Notes under the pieces: model-generated
Databases searched by the model: none
The model's input: only the letters and a program-made list of their open reading frames with translations
Told to the model about the DNA's origin: nothing
Program-made: the position numbers and the translations under genes
Assembly: GCF_001741865.1 (NCBI RefSeq)
Contig: NZ_CP017147.1
Span: 4,083,001-4,147,000 of the forward strand
Source: Bosea vaviloviae
GTDB taxonomy: Bacteria > Pseudomonadota > Alphaproteobacteria > Rhizobiales > Beijerinckiaceae
Reading direction: 5' to 3'
Length of the DNA: 64,000 nucleotides
Shown here: positions 24,442-32,893 of the stretch, in pieces
Layout of the letters: every line of letters starts with the position of its first letter
How positions within the stretch are numbered: the first letter of the stretch is position 1

Positions 24442-25436
24442 CAGCTTGCAGCCTTCAGGAAATTGGCCTGATCATGCGCGACATGGCAAGCGGCCAACCG
24501 CCCGTCCGGCAGCGGCATGAGCTTCGGGCTTTCGGCCTTGCAGCGCTCGCGCACGGCGTGGCAGCGCGGGTGGAAGGCGCATCCAGAAGGGCGCGCCGCA
24601 GGGTTCGGCGGGTCGCCCTGCAGGACGATGCGCGGCCGGGCGCGCCTGCCTGGCTCCGGGGAGGCCGAGACGAGCGCCTCGGTATAGGGATGCGCCGGAT
24701 TCGACAGCAGAAGATCGGCCTCGCCCTCTTCGACGATGCGGCCGAGATACATCACCGCGACGCGGTGGCTGACCTGGCGCACAACCTTGAGATCATGGCT
24801 GATGAACAGCATGCCGAGACCCAGTTCCTGCTGGATATCGACCAGCAAGTTGACGACTTGCGCCTGGATCGAGACATCGAGCGCCGAGACCGGCTCGTCG
24901 CAGACCAGGAGGTCGGGCTTGGTGGCGAGCGCGCGCGCAATCACCGCGCGCTGGCGCTGGCCGCCAGAGAGTTCATGAGGATAGCGCGTACCCTGGTCCG
25001 AGCGCAGGCCGACCGATTGCAGGAGGGCCAGCGCCATGGCGTCGCGGCCGCTTGGGTCGCCAATGCCGTGAATGTCGTAAGGCTCTCGGACCTGCTCCAG
25101 GATCGACAGCCGCCGGTCGAGCGCGCCGAGCGGATCCTGGTAGATCATCTGCATGCGAGCACGCATCGCGCGCCAGGCCGGGCTTCCACTGGGTGGGATT
25201 GCCGTGCCGTTGAACAGCACATCGCCGTCATCGGGCGGCTCGAGGCCAAGCGCCAGACGCCCGGTGGTGGATTTACCCGAGCCGGACTCGCCGACCAGCC
25301 CCAGCGTTCTGCCGCGCTCGACGGTGAGGGAGACGCCGTCCACGGCTCGGACATCGACCGAGCGACCGAGCAGGCCCTGGCGCATCGCATAGCGCCGCGC
25401 GACACTCCGCGCCTGGAGAAGCGGCGGGGCGTTCAT
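24441..25436 (-). CDS. ABC transporter ATPase, DppF type
   Basis: This cytoplasmic ATPase of 331 residues has Walker A GESGSGKST, signature LSGGQRQRAVIARAL, Walker B LLVCDEPVSALD, H-loop FISHD and the Cys-containing C-terminal tail of the oligopeptide family (GCAFHPRC). The ATG at 25436 overlaps the previous stop (ATGA); an upstream in-frame start would run far into the neighbouring gene. It should form a heterodimer with the DppD-type ATPase. Confidence 0.93.
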   Translation of the reverse strand: MNAPPLLQARSVARRYAMRQGLLGRSVDVRAVDGVSLTVERGRTLGLVGESGSGKSTTGRLALGLEPPDDGDVLFNGTAIPPSGSPAWRAMRARMQMIYQDPLGALDRRLSILEQVREPYDIHGIGDPSGRDAMALALLQSVGLRSDQGTRYPHELSGGQRQRAVIARALATKPDLLVCDEPVSALDVSIQAQVVNLLVDIQQELGLGMLFISHDLKVVRQVSHRVAVMYLGRIVEEGEADLLLSNPAHPYTEALVSASPEPGRRARPRIVLQGDPPNPAARPSGCAFHPRCHAVRERCKAESPKLMPLPDGRLAACHVAHDQANFLKAAS

Positions 25437-26449
25437 GCGAAGACGGGCTCCGTCTGGCGCTGCGGCTGGACGAGCGGCGGCGTGCGAATGCAGGCGGCGA
25501 GACGGCCGGGCGCCTTCAGGTCGAGCGGTGGCAGGCGCATCTCGCAGGCATCGACCCGACATGGGCAACGCGGCGCGAACGAACAGCCAGGTGGCAGGTT
25601 CCAAGGCTCGGGCACATTGCCTTCGATGGGGTCGAGCCGGCGGCGCACGCCCTCCAGCGGCGGCAGCGCCGCCAGCAGGCCCTGCGTATAGGGATGCAGC
25701 GGCTGCGCGAAGAGCGCGTCGGACTGCGCGGTCTCGATGATCCGGCCGGCATACATCACGCCGACGCGGTCGCAGGTCTGCGAGATCACGCCGAGATCAT
25801 GGCTGATCAGGACCAGAGCCATGTTGGTCTCGCGCCGGACCAGCGTCAGCAGTTCGAGGATCTGCGCTTGAATCGTCGCATCGAGCGCGGTGGTTGGTTC
25901 GTCCGCCACCAGAAGGTCCGGTTCGCCGGCGAGCGCCATGGCGATCATGACGCGCTGGTTCTGGCCGCCCGAAAGCTCATGGGGAAAGGCGTCGAGCCGG
26001 CGCGCCGCGTCGGGAATGCCGACGAGATCGAAGAGGCGCTTGGCTTCCGCCCGGATCGCGCCGCCCGAGAGCCCGCGATGCAGCGCCAAAGCTTCGCCGA
26101 CCTGTTTGCCGAGTTTGATGACGGGGTTCAGCGCGCTCGCCGGATCCTGGAAAATCATGGCGATGCGGCCGCCGCGGGTGGCGTCGAGTAAGGCCGGCTC
26201 CGCATTGATCAGTTCGCAGCCCTCCAGCGTGGCGCTGCCGGTGACATCAGCCTTCTTCGGCAGAAGGCCGAGCGCGGCGAGCCAGGTCACCGACTTGCCG
26301 CAGCCGGATTCGCCGACGAGCCCGACGGCCTCGCCACGTTCCACGGTGAGGTCGATGCCATGCAGGACCTTGACCCCGTCGAAGGCGACCGCGAGATCGC
26401 GGATCGCAACGAGCGGGCTCTGTTTGCCCCTGCCGGCTTGCGCGCTCAT
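25433..26449 (-). CDS. ABC transporter ATPase, DppD type
   Basis: The 338-residue ATPase carries Walker A GESGCGKSV, signature LSGGQNQRVMIAMAL, Walker B LLVADEPTTALD, H-loop LISHD and the C-terminal GCSFAPRC cluster. The ATG at 26449 has GGAAT upstream and overlaps the stop of a 59-codon exported peptide gene (ATGA). It pairs with the next ATPase to power the importer. Confidence 0.93.
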   Translation of the reverse strand: MSAQAGRGKQSPLVAIRDLAVAFDGVKVLHGIDLTVERGEAVGLVGESGCGKSVTWLAALGLLPKKADVTGSATLEGCELINAEPALLDATRGGRIAMIFQDPASALNPVIKLGKQVGEALALHRGLSGGAIRAEAKRLFDLVGIPDAARRLDAFPHELSGGQNQRVMIAMALAGEPDLLVADEPTTALDATIQAQILELLTLVRRETNMALVLISHDLGVISQTCDRVGVMYAGRIIETAQSDALFAQPLHPYTQGLLAALPPLEGVRRRLDPIEGNVPEPWNLPPGCSFAPRCPCRVDACEMRLPPLDLKAPGRLAACIRTPPLVQPQRQTEPVFA

Positions 26450-26625
26450 GAGCGGATTCCGCCCCGGTTGCCCGATTGGAAGTCCATCACGATGGACTGC
26501 GCCGCCCTCCATGGGATGATCGAGGGGCATGTTTCGGTCTGTCCGATGGCAAAAAGCGGCAGCGCCAAGGCGGCGGGAGAGCCCACGGCGAGGGCCAGGG
26601 CATGGCGGCGAGGGAGAGCGGTCAT
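26446..26625 (-). CDS. 59-residue putative exported peptide within ABC operon
   Basis: AGAGG lies 7-8 bases before an ATG at 26625, and the frame ends in a TGA that overlaps the ATG of the ATPase gene (ATGA). The product starts MTALPRRHALALAVGSPAAL and continues hydrophobic to about residue 27, giving a signal-peptide-like N-terminus with a twin-arginine pair. The mature part is about 30 residues (TCPSIIPWRAAQSIVMDFQS). I know no family. It could be a small accessory subunit or a remnant of a second binding-protein gene kept for coupling. Confidence 0.5.
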   Translation of the reverse strand: MTALPRRHALALAVGSPAALALPLFAIGQTETCPSIIPWRAAQSIVMDFQSGNRGGIRS

Positions 26626-26699
26626 CGGCAGACCTCTTCGAAGCGTCCAAAAAGAAAACGACGCGACCGATCAGGTCGCGCCGTGCGTGGTCTCGCGGC

Positions 26700-28340
26700 T
26701 CAGCTTCGTCCGCCCCAATTCTCGGCGCGGAAGTCCATGGCGAAGGCCGGTGAGGCCTTCCAGGCGAGTGCTTTCGGCTTCGCCGTAAAGGTCGCGTTCT
26801 GGTGCAGCACCGTATAGGCGGGGTCCTCGCGCTCGGCGATTTCCAGCATGCGGCGGAAGGCGGCCTTGCGGCGGGCCCGGTCGGTCGAGGTTTCCAGCTC
26901 GACAGAGAGCTTGTTCAGCTCGTCATTGGTCCATTCGCCTGCCTGCTGCTGCTGGCCGTTGGGACCATGCTGGCTGACCATTGACGAGACCGGGTCGTTG
27001 AAGGGCGCCGAGTTCGACCAGTCGCGCACCGCGCGTGTCGGGGTCCGCTCCAGGATCTGCTGCCAGTTTTCCTTGACCTGGATCTCTACGTTCAGCCCGG
27101 CTTCTTTCCACATCTCAGCCAGGATCTGCGCGGTGGCGGTCTGGTTGGTGTAGTAGTTGTTGAGCAGGCGATAGGGGATCGCCTCACCCTTGTAGCCGGA
27201 TTGCTTCACCAGATCGCGCGCGACCTTGAGGTCGAAGGCCGGCACCGACCAGTCGGAGACGAACATGTCGCCGTAATAGGGCCATTGCAGGCCCTTCGGC
27301 ACCGCCGTGCGTCCGGCCCAGAGCGAGTCGACGATGGCCTGCCGATCGATTGAATGGGTCATGGCGCGGCGAACCAGCGGGTTTTGCAACTGCGCATGGT
27401 TCTTGTCGAACACGGTCAGGCGATGATTCAGGATCGTACCGCCCTGCACTTCGAAGGCGGAGTTCTTTTCGATCTGCGAGATTTGGTCCGGCGGGATGTC
27501 GCAGGCGAACTGATACTGGCCCGACAGCAGGCCGTTGATGCGCGAGGCCGTCTCCGGCACCTCGATGAAGCGGATCGATTTCAGCGGCGGCCGGCCGCCC
27601 CAATACTCGTCATGGGCTTCCAGCAGCAGCGACACGTCGGGGCGATATTCGGCGACGCGGTAGGGGCCGGTGGTGACCGGCTTCATCGCCCAGTCGCTAT
27701 AGGTCTTGGCTTCCTCGAAGGCGCGGCGGTTCATGATCTCGCTGCCATAGCGCGAGATGCGGCCTTCCATGGTGACGTCCGGCGTGCCGTTGACGAAGCG
27801 CACCGTGTATTTGTCGATGATCTGGATGCCGAGCAAAGCCGGCCAGGAGCGGCGCGCGACGGCTGGGACCTCGGCGGGCAATTCCTTGCCGGCGCGGCCG
27901 CCGCCGACCACGAAATCGACCGAGATCGTCTTGCCGCTGGAGGGCTGCGTGTCGCCGAACATGCGCTCTTTGCCGAAGGTGAAGGCGACGTCCTCGGCGG
28001 TCAGCTCGTCGCCATTGTGGAACTTCACACCCTGGCGCAATTTGAGTTCGACGGTCCTGTCGTCGATGCGCTTCCATTCGGTCGCAAGGCCCGCAACGCT
28101 TTCCAGATTGCCGGTCCAGTTGCGGCCGATCAGGCCTTCCCATAACGAGGAGAAGAAGATGCGCTCGCCGACATTGGACTGCTCGCGCAGCACGTCGAGG
28201 AGGTTGGAATTGGCGATCTTCTGAACCGCGACGGTGATCGCGGGACGGCTGTCGGCCTGCGCGATCGCGAAGCGCGACGGCAGGATGAGGGCTGAACCGC
28301 CGAGCGCTATTGCGCTGCGGCGCGTGAGGGAACCGACCAT
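26700..28340 (-). CDS. ABC transporter solute-binding protein, family 5
   Basis: The 546-residue periplasmic protein has a Tat-like signal (SLTRRSAIALGGSALILPS) and the SBP_bac_5 fold: GLIGRNWTGNLESVAGLATE, KLRQGVKFHNGDELTAEDVA, and the C-terminal IQVKENWQQILERTPT. It captures the substrate for the DppBCDF-like importer. AGGAG lies 8 bases before the ATG at 28340, so the 34-base overlap with the end of pehA is real. Peptides are the usual ligand for the family, but coupling to pehA suggests a phosphonate monoester or phosphodiester. Confidence 0.92.
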   Translation of the reverse strand: MVGSLTRRSAIALGGSALILPSRFAIAQADSRPAITVAVQKIANSNLLDVLREQSNVGERIFFSSLWEGLIGRNWTGNLESVAGLATEWKRIDDRTVELKLRQGVKFHNGDELTAEDVAFTFGKERMFGDTQPSSGKTISVDFVVGGGRAGKELPAEVPAVARRSWPALLGIQIIDKYTVRFVNGTPDVTMEGRISRYGSEIMNRRAFEEAKTYSDWAMKPVTTGPYRVAEYRPDVSLLLEAHDEYWGGRPPLKSIRFIEVPETASRINGLLSGQYQFACDIPPDQISQIEKNSAFEVQGGTILNHRLTVFDKNHAQLQNPLVRRAMTHSIDRQAIVDSLWAGRTAVPKGLQWPYYGDMFVSDWSVPAFDLKVARDLVKQSGYKGEAIPYRLLNNYYTNQTATAQILAEMWKEAGLNVEIQVKENWQQILERTPTRAVRDWSNSAPFNDPVSSMVSQHGPNGQQQQAGEWTNDELNKLSVELETSTDRARRKAAFRRMLEIAEREDPAYTVLHQNATFTAKPKALAWKASPAFAMDFRAENWGGRS

Positions 28341-29911
28341 GACTGGTCTCCTGTTTCGGTTGCGTTGGGTTCGCGCTCCTCGAGCCCGCGCGGGCTGGAG
28401 CGGAAATGGGTCAGGGTCCGGTCGGCATGGGTCAGCCGCCAGGACAGCGCCTTCTGGGCGTAATCGCGCACGAGCGCCGCATAGCCTGCGTCTTCCGCCA
28501 GATTGACGAACTGGTTGGGGTCGCGCGCCAAGTCGAAGAACAGCGGCGGCAGCGCGGCGAAGTGGACGTATTTATAGTTCTCGTCCTGCACGACGCAGAG
28601 GCTGGACTCGTCCATGCCGAGTCCGAGTACTTTCTCAGGCTGCGAGTAATGCACGTCGCGGAAATCGTATTCGTAATGCAGTTCGGTGCGCCAGTCGGGT
28701 GGGCGGACACCCTGGGTGAAGGGCATCACCGAGCGACCATCGCAGGCGCGGGGCGCCTCGCCGCCGAGCCAATCAAGGATCGTCGGCATCACATCGACGC
28801 TCTCTGTGAATGCCTCCTCGACCGTGCCGCGACGGCCTTCGGCTGCGGCTGGATCCTTGACGACGAGCGGAATGCGGAAGCTCTCGTCATGGAAGCCTAT
28901 TTTGCCAAGCAGGTGATGGTCGCCGAGCTGCTCGCCATGATCCGAGGTGAAGACGACCAGCGTGTCGTCCCACTGTCCGGTCTCGTCGAGATAGGCGAAG
29001 ACCTGACCGAGGCAGTCGTCGATCTCGCTTATCAGGCCGCAATAGGTTGCGCGCATCTGCCGAATCTCGGCCTCGTCGAGCGTTGCGCCCGAGCCTTCCG
29101 CGCCATGGAAGAACGAGCCGCGCCCGATCGCATCGACATAATATTTGACCAGCGGGTGCTGGGCGCCCTCGGCCTCGGGCGACTCGGCGCGGATCGGCGC
29201 GGGCATGTCCTGCGCCCGGTACATGTCGTGATAGGGCGCCGGTGCAACGAAGGGTGGGTGTGGCCGGTAATAGCCGAGATGCAGGAAGAACGGTTTGCCC
29301 GCGCGGCCCTTGAGATAGGTCAGTGCGCGCTCGGTGAAGAAGGACGAGTCGGAGAGTTCCTTGGGAATGCGCGCGGGTCGTTCGGTTGCTCCCGGAACCG
29401 CGTCTTCGCCTTCGGGCAGCCAGATATCCTCGCGATTGGGCGGCAGCTCGAAACCGTTCTGGGCTACCCAGCCGAAATAGCCGTCCATGTTCGGCTCGAA
29501 AGCGCCCACGGAACGGAAGCCATCCATCAGGTCGCCGAGCACGAGGAAGCGCGGATCCTGCTTGGCGGTCGAACGCGGATCGGGCGTCGTCGTGGTGTAG
29601 CCGATCAAGGCTGGATCGTAACCGATCTCGCGCAGGGCCTTGCCCAGGTTGAAATGGCGCTGGTCGAGCGGCACCGTGTTCTGCACAGCGCGATGATTCA
29701 TCAGATAGAGGCCGGTCAGCAGGCTCGCGCGCGCCGGGCCGCAGGGCACGCAGGCCGTGACGTGGTTGGCGAAGGTGACGCCCTCGGCGCAAAGCCGGTC
29801 GAGATTGGGCGTCCGGAGAAATGGCTCCTGCCCACGCGCCCGCAGCAGATGCGGCACGAAATCGGCGCGCCATTGATCGACGACGATGAGCAGAACGTTG
29901 CGACGTTTCAT
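28307..29911 (-). CDS. pehA: Phosphonate monoester hydrolase / phosphodiesterase
   Basis: This 534-residue member of the alkaline phosphatase superfamily cleaves phosphonate monoesters and phosphodiesters, with side activity on sulfate esters. From memory it matches the Rhizobium leguminosarum enzyme along its full length. The metal and nucleophile residues are in place: VDQWRAD at the start, the sulfatase-type signature VPCGPARASLLTG with Cys57 (to be converted to formylglycine), HLGYYRPHPPF, and SDHGEQLGDH. No signal peptide, so it acts in the cytoplasm, which explains the adjoining importer. It is the first gene of the operon; its end overlaps the binding-protein gene by 34 bases. A formylglycine-generating enzyme is needed but is not in the window. 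Confidence 0.92.
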   Translation of the reverse strand: MKRRNVLLIVVDQWRADFVPHLLRARGQEPFLRTPNLDRLCAEGVTFANHVTACVPCGPARASLLTGLYLMNHRAVQNTVPLDQRHFNLGKALREIGYDPALIGYTTTTPDPRSTAKQDPRFLVLGDLMDGFRSVGAFEPNMDGYFGWVAQNGFELPPNREDIWLPEGEDAVPGATERPARIPKELSDSSFFTERALTYLKGRAGKPFFLHLGYYRPHPPFVAPAPYHDMYRAQDMPAPIRAESPEAEGAQHPLVKYYVDAIGRGSFFHGAEGSGATLDEAEIRQMRATYCGLISEIDDCLGQVFAYLDETGQWDDTLVVFTSDHGEQLGDHHLLGKIGFHDESFRIPLVVKDPAAAEGRRGTVEEAFTESVDVMPTILDWLGGEAPRACDGRSVMPFTQGVRPPDWRTELHYEYDFRDVHYSQPEKVLGLGMDESSLCVVQDENYKYVHFAALPPLFFDLARDPNQFVNLAEDAGYAALVRDYAQKALSWRLTHADRTLTHFRSSPRGLEEREPNATETGDQSWSVPSRAAAQ

Positions 29912-30239
29912 TCAAGGCTCCTCCAATCCGATCTGGCTATGGGCTGCGGATGACGGTTGGATGAACCATCGGGCCGGGTGCCGTGTCACGCGACAGACTG
30001 TGCCAGTCTCATTCGGCCGCCCTCCGAGGCCGAGCGCCTGCAAAAGCTGCGGATCGCGCCCGCACCCGGCGGACCCGGGCAGGTCAAGGCCGAATTCACG
30101 GCTCGCACCAGGATCGGCCTGCTCGAAGGCTATGTTCGACCAAGACCAATTTGAGGGGTGAGTAGCAACGGAACAGAAAACCCAAGTAAGGCTTCGTGAT
30201 CTGACCCTGAAAAATGGTCCCCCTGAAGTAGGTATTTGA
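29912..30239. other. Intergenic region upstream of pehA
   Basis: No supported gene. The pehA promoter should lie close to 29912. The right end, from about 30190 (TGACCCTGAAAAATGG), looks like the left end of the IS3-type element that follows. Confidence 0.4.
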
Positions 30240-30393
30240 GCCTTGGCGGATGTCAGGCACACCGAAGAAGAAGCAAAAGCCTGAAGAGATCGTCGTGAAG
30301 CTGCAACAGGTCGATGTGTTGTTGTCCCAAGGCCGTCCCGTGGCCGAAGCGATCCGAACGATCGGCGCGACGGCGTTCACGTATTACCGGTGG
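30240..30393 (+). mobile_element. IS3-family OrfA 5' fragment
   Basis: An ATG at 30250 opens MSGTPKKKQKPEEIVVKLQQ and continues with the same DNA-binding part as at 18907 (about 110 bases nearly identical), then diverges at YYRW. The rest of the element is missing. The two fragments are in direct orientation 11.3 kb apart. Confidence 0.85.
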
Positions 30394-30622
30394 TGCCGCG
30401 CGCAAAGATGTGTTCACGCAGGTATTTCATTACTTAAAGCGGCACTGGTCTATCCGACCTGAGCGCTCGCTCCGTTTGTGGCTTGCTCGCCTTCGGAGGC
30501 CTTTGGGTGCAGAATCTGCCTGTCCTTGGCGACGTCCATCCGAGCAGCGCTCCGCGCAATACAAGCACTCCAAGCTCGACAAGCGGACCGGGTGGATCCA
30601 CGAACCGCGAGGGGCAGCTTCT
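30394..30622. other. Region between IS3 fragment and DUF3800 gene
   Basis: About 230 bases with no supported gene. Confidence 0.4.
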
Positions 30623-31696
30623 TCACTTGCCTCGGCGAGGCCGGTTCACGGCCATCACGATCCGATCGATGGCATCGGGCCCCTGCGCGATGGCAGGCAT
30701 TCCGGAGACGAACTCCGTTCCGGGCTCCACCGGGAAGACCGAGATGCGACCCAGGCCGGAAGCGATGGCTGCCTCGTAGAACTCCCGGATCGGCCCAGGG
30801 GGCTCGTCTTGCCGGAAGCGGCCGATGATGCCTGCCACGAGATCACAGACCTGTAGCGACGCGCTCTCGTGGCTGCGCGCGCTCTCGGTCGAAATCACAG
30901 CGATTGGCAGCTTCATCGACCGATCGCCGACCTGGATGATCTCCGGCGCGAGCGCTGGATCGGTGATCCGCCTCCACTGGTGCGAACGTCGGAAGAAATG
31001 GACGCTCTCGTCGTGCACGACGTCGAACGGACCGGCGTGCCGAGACTGCCAATGGCCCATGCATTGGACCACGGCGGTGACGTGGACGTCGTTGGTGTCG
31101 GAGAAGCCCTCCGGGTCGGCGAAGGGCTCGAAATCAGCACTGCCCTCAATCATGAGAGCCAATGGCACGCGACAAATCCCTTGGGCGGTCTCGTGGACCG
31201 AACGCAGCGCGTGGTGGAGTCTCGACAGGCCGGCTTGGTCGGGTTCGCGAGCGAACTCATGGTAAAGTCCCATCAGCCTGTCGGCATCGGGACTCGGCAA
31301 CAGACTGTCGAACGCGAGATAGGTCGTATTAGCGAACTTGGCGGCGTAGTCGCCGGCATAGAAATCGTAGCCACGGTCTCGTATGACGGGCTCAACGAGA
31401 TGGTCGACCATCTTGGCGACAACCGTGAAGCGCTTGTGGATCCTAGCACCGCATACGCGCTCAGCGTGGCCGCCTAGCTCGTCGAGGAAAGGAAGGCACT
31501 CGCGCCTTCCCCTTGCTTGGCCGAGCAATCGGTTCGCTTTCAGCTCCTTCCCTTGCCGACTTCCGAAATGCCTTGCCAGCATCCCGGTCGCCTCCTCCTC
31601 GGCGAGGTCCGTGCTGCCGATAGCGAAAAACGGTTGGTCCCGGTCAAGCAGGTTCGTTCCAGTTTGTCCGCTCTCGTCAAAGTAGATGGTAGGCAT
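30623..31696 (-). CDS. DUF3800 protein (RNase H-like fold predicted)
   Basis: The 357-residue protein opens with the DUF3800 motif MPTIYFDESGQTG, an aspartate that forms the first acidic site of the predicted RNase H-like fold, and ends with the family's second acidic block (SHESASLQVCDLVAGIIGRF). Members are common in defence islands and mobile elements, and a nuclease role has been suggested from structure only. It lies alone, 770 bases beyond the decayed VapBC locus, next to an IS3 fragment and downstream of the Tn7-like operon, so it may be cargo. Two hairpins precede it at 31747 and 31788. Confidence 0.85.
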   Translation of the reverse strand: MPTIYFDESGQTGTNLLDRDQPFFAIGSTDLAEEEATGMLARHFGSRQGKELKANRLLGQARGRRECLPFLDELGGHAERVCGARIHKRFTVVAKMVDHLVEPVIRDRGYDFYAGDYAAKFANTTYLAFDSLLPSPDADRLMGLYHEFAREPDQAGLSRLHHALRSVHETAQGICRVPLALMIEGSADFEPFADPEGFSDTNDVHVTAVVQCMGHWQSRHAGPFDVVHDESVHFFRRSHQWRRITDPALAPEIIQVGDRSMKLPIAVISTESARSHESASLQVCDLVAGIIGRFRQDEPPGPIREFYEAAIASGLGRISVFPVEPGTEFVSGMPAIAQGPDAIDRIVMAVNRPRRGK

Positions 31697-31746
31697 TTTT
31701 CTTCGCCGTGCCCCACTCTGATCCCGTTTTGTTCAGCCTGCGCTTC

Positions 31747-31770
31747 GGCGGCGAGATGAAGCTCGCCGCC
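31747..31770. other. 9-bp stem-loop upstream of the DUF3800 gene
   Basis: GGCGGCGAG and CTCGCCGCC pair around ATGAAG, 51 bases before the DUF3800 ATG. If transcribed it would form a hairpin in the leader. Confidence 0.45.
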
Positions 31771-31787
31771 GCCCTGCATGGTTCTGG

Positions 31788-31839
31788 TTCGTGAGGGGCG
31801 GTCTAGAAGCTTAATCGAGCCTAGGCTGCCCCTCACGAA
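31788..31839. repeat. 12-bp inverted repeat around AT-rich loop
   Basis: TTCGTGAGGGGC and GCCCCTCACGAA are perfect inverted arms 28 bases apart. It could be a terminator-like hairpin or a transposon end remnant. Confidence 0.5.
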
Positions 31840-31935
31840 AACACTTATTTGGCTCCAAAAGACAAAGCTTTGCGATTCTCATGCGGAAGCCGCATTAGGA
31901 CGGCACAGTGGCCATTGAAATCATTGAAGAAAATT

Positions 31936-31957
31936 ATGCGATTGTCCGCAATCGCAT
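31936..31957. promoter_or_regulatory. Palindrome upstream of the antitoxin gene
   Basis: ATGCGATTG and CAATCGCAT form a perfect 9-bp inverted repeat with a TCCG spacer, 112 bases before the Phd-type antitoxin ATG. It may be its autoregulatory operator. Confidence 0.4.
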
Positions 31958-32068
31958 GACACTCCGCCAATTCGCCGTGACATATAGCGCGGCCGCGACG
32001 AGCCAAGCGATCTCAGGGAACGAGGACGAACCTTCTGGAGAAGGGCGAGCGATGCTAAGGAGACGCTC

Positions 32069-32302
32069 ATGGCCCAATTCTCGGTTCGCGATGCTAAGAT
32101 CCACCTGTCCAAGCTGATAGCAGACGCCCTTCAGGGCGGAGATGTGGTCATTACCCGTGGCAGCGTGCCGGTGGTGCGCCTGGTGCCAGTCGCGCCAGGC
32201 GGCCAGCGGCGCTTTGGGACGCTCAAGGGAAAGATCGCCGTCGATGCGCGTTTTGACGAGCCGCTCCCCGAGAATGAACTCGGGGGCTGGAACCTCACTT
32301 GA
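32069..32302 (+). CDS. Phd/YefM-type antitoxin (VapB-like)
   Basis: The 77-residue protein has the Phd/YefM DNA-binding half (MAQFSVRDAKIHLSKLIADA, then GGDVVITRGSVPVVRLVPV) and a short toxin-binding tail (FDEPLPENELGGWNLT). AAGGAG precedes the ATG. It would neutralise a PIN-domain toxin and repress its own promoter. Its stop overlaps the TTG of a shortened PIN toxin frame, so the pair was once a normal TA operon but the antitoxin now appears orphaned. Confidence 0.85.
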   Translation: MAQFSVRDAKIHLSKLIADALQGGDVVITRGSVPVVRLVPVAPGGQRRFGTLKGKIAVDARFDEPLPENELGGWNLT

Positions 32303-32472
32303 CGCTACCGCTTGATATCGATGCCCCGATCTGGTGGCTTGCGGGTGACGAGGAGCCGAGCCACGGCGCCCGCGAGGCTATCGAGGACGAGATCAACAGC
32401 ATCTCCGCCAAACGTCTTGGTAGGAGACTCCGATCCGGCACAGCAATCCGAATAGCCAATTTACCAAGCTGA
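32299..32472 (+). pseudogene. Truncated VapC/PIN toxin
   Basis: A TTG overlapping the antitoxin stop opens a 57-codon frame beginning LTLPLDIDAPIWWLAGDEEP, which is the PIN-toxin start (family form LLLDTHxxLWWLAGD). A conserved acidic residue is present at LD, but the T-H after it has become I-D. The frame ends after EINSISAKRLG, without the two later acidic residues of the active site. It should be inactive. Its end runs 12 bases into the convergent DUF2384 gene. Confidence 0.75.
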
Positions 32473-32874
32473 CTGGTCAGCGACGAGATACCGCAGAACG
32501 CGCTCGATAGACGCGACATCGCGGGTCATGATCGCGAGCGGGGACTGGTGCGCAAACAAAGCGTTGGGACGATTGATCCAAGCGACAGAGCGGTCGGGGT
32601 CGGAGTATCTGGTGCGCAATGCAGCGTGAATTTTTAGCACCAACAAGAGGCGGTAGGCGACGTCGGGAGCGATCGCGCCGACGTTGTTTTTCTGCCAGCG
32701 CCGATAAATCGCCGCAGGTAGATCGCCCAGGATGGCGCGAGCTGTTTCATCGCCAACGTTCCAACGCTGAAGCACGGCCATGGCTGTTCGGACCAAAGCC
32801 AACCGCTCTGATGCCGTAAAGGAGGTTGCTTCTGGTAGGCCGTCGCAATGCGGATCGCGTGCCATATCGACCAT
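32461..32874 (-). CDS. MbcA/ParS/Xre-type antitoxin-like protein (DUF2384)
   Basis: The 137-residue product has an N-terminal Xre-like helical part (TARAILGDLPAAIYRRWQKN) and a C-terminal DUF2384 toxin-binding domain (YSDPDRSVAWINRPNALFA, then SPLAIMTRDVASIERVL). Such proteins normally neutralise RES-domain ADP-ribosyl/NAD-degrading toxins. No RES gene adjoins. It starts 20 bases after the TniQ stop on the same strand, so it is probably co-transcribed with the transposition genes and might act as a regulator of the element. Confidence 0.8.
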   Translation of the reverse strand: MVDMARDPHCDGLPEATSFTASERLALVRTAMAVLQRWNVGDETARAILGDLPAAIYRRWQKNNVGAIAPDVAYRLLLVLKIHAALRTRYSDPDRSVAWINRPNALFAHQSPLAIMTRDVASIERVLRYLVADQSAW

Positions 32875-32893
32875 CCAATGCGGGCGAAATCAG

